Part shown: positions 14,543 through 14,608 of the stretch, piece by piece
Numbering within the stretch: the stretch's first letter is position 1
How the letters are laid out: every line of letters begins with the position of its first letter
Assembly (NCBI GenBank): GCA_022837595.1
Contig: JALHFX010000051.1
Span: 1-14,608, forward strand
Direction of reading: 5' to 3'
Source of the DNA: Propionibacterium sp.
Lineage (GTDB): Bacteria; Actinomycetota; Actinomycetes; Propionibacteriales; Propionibacteriaceae
Length of the DNA: 14,608 bases
The notes under the pieces: generated by a model
The model's database searches: none
Told to the model about the DNA's origin: nothing
What the model saw: only the letters and a program-made list of their open reading frames with translations
Position numbers and translations under genes: made by a program

Positions 14543-14608
14543 GCGCGTTGGTGCCCGGGTAGGGGTCGAGGTCTCCCGATGATGGAAGTTCTCACGCTCA
14601 CCATCTGC

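Noticed and set aside
1..14608. CRISPR array, tRNA or rRNA genes
   Set aside because: I saw no regularly spaced direct repeats, no cloverleaf with a GGTTCRANNCC arm in a plausible context, and no rRNA-like conserved stretches.

Overview
The window is high-GC bacterial DNA with actinobacterial character. The evidence is GC-rich third codon positions, strong AGGAGG-type ribosome binding sites, and actinobacterial-looking proteins (type 1 IPP isomerase fragment, GyrI-like protein, fused oligopeptide ABC ATPase). I would guess Propionibacteriales or a neighbouring order, but this is a family-level impression, not a sequence match.

Left part (1-1993): the N-terminus of a Cys/Met-metabolism PLP enzyme runs off the left edge on the minus strand. 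It is followed by a truncated isopentenyl-diphosphate isomerase (idi), a complete stand-alone GyrI-like effector-binding protein, and a frameshifted minimal-nucleotidyltransferase (MNT) remnant. This flank looks partly decayed.

Core (1994-13903), transcribed right to left except for one gene. It begins downstream of a promoter with two CCGG-centred operators at 13935-13995. The order of genes is: SIS-domain deglycase of the FrlB type, PfkB sugar kinase of the FrlD type, HyuA, HyuB (N-methylhydantoinase/5-oxoprolinase type), an Opp/Dpp-type solute-binding lipoprotein, DppB-like permease and DppC-like permease. Most junctions overlap by 1-4 bases; a hairpin lies between the binding protein and the first permease. 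A LacI-family regulator on the plus strand (3735-4796) then interrupts the cluster. Beyond it, divergently transcribed, is a single 552-residue protein carrying both ABC ATPase domains for the importer.

Proposed joint function (inference): import of a small glycated (Amadori) compound by the ABC transporter, ATP-dependent opening of a lactam or imide ring by HyuAB, phosphorylation of the sugar by the kinase, and cleavage by the deglycase to glucose 6-phosphate plus an amino acid. A fitting substrate would be the 5-oxoproline lactam of fructosyl-glutamine or fructosyl-glutamate, related in chemistry to the opine agropinic acid. I do not know a described system that combines FrlB/FrlD-like enzymes with HyuAB in one operon.

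Right part (13904-14608): the operator/promoter region is followed by gene debris, namely a HAD-hydrolase C-terminal fragment and a short piece resembling the N-terminus of an ISAs1-type transposase. Decayed genes on both sides suggest the catabolic cluster sits in a recombination-prone or acquired region.
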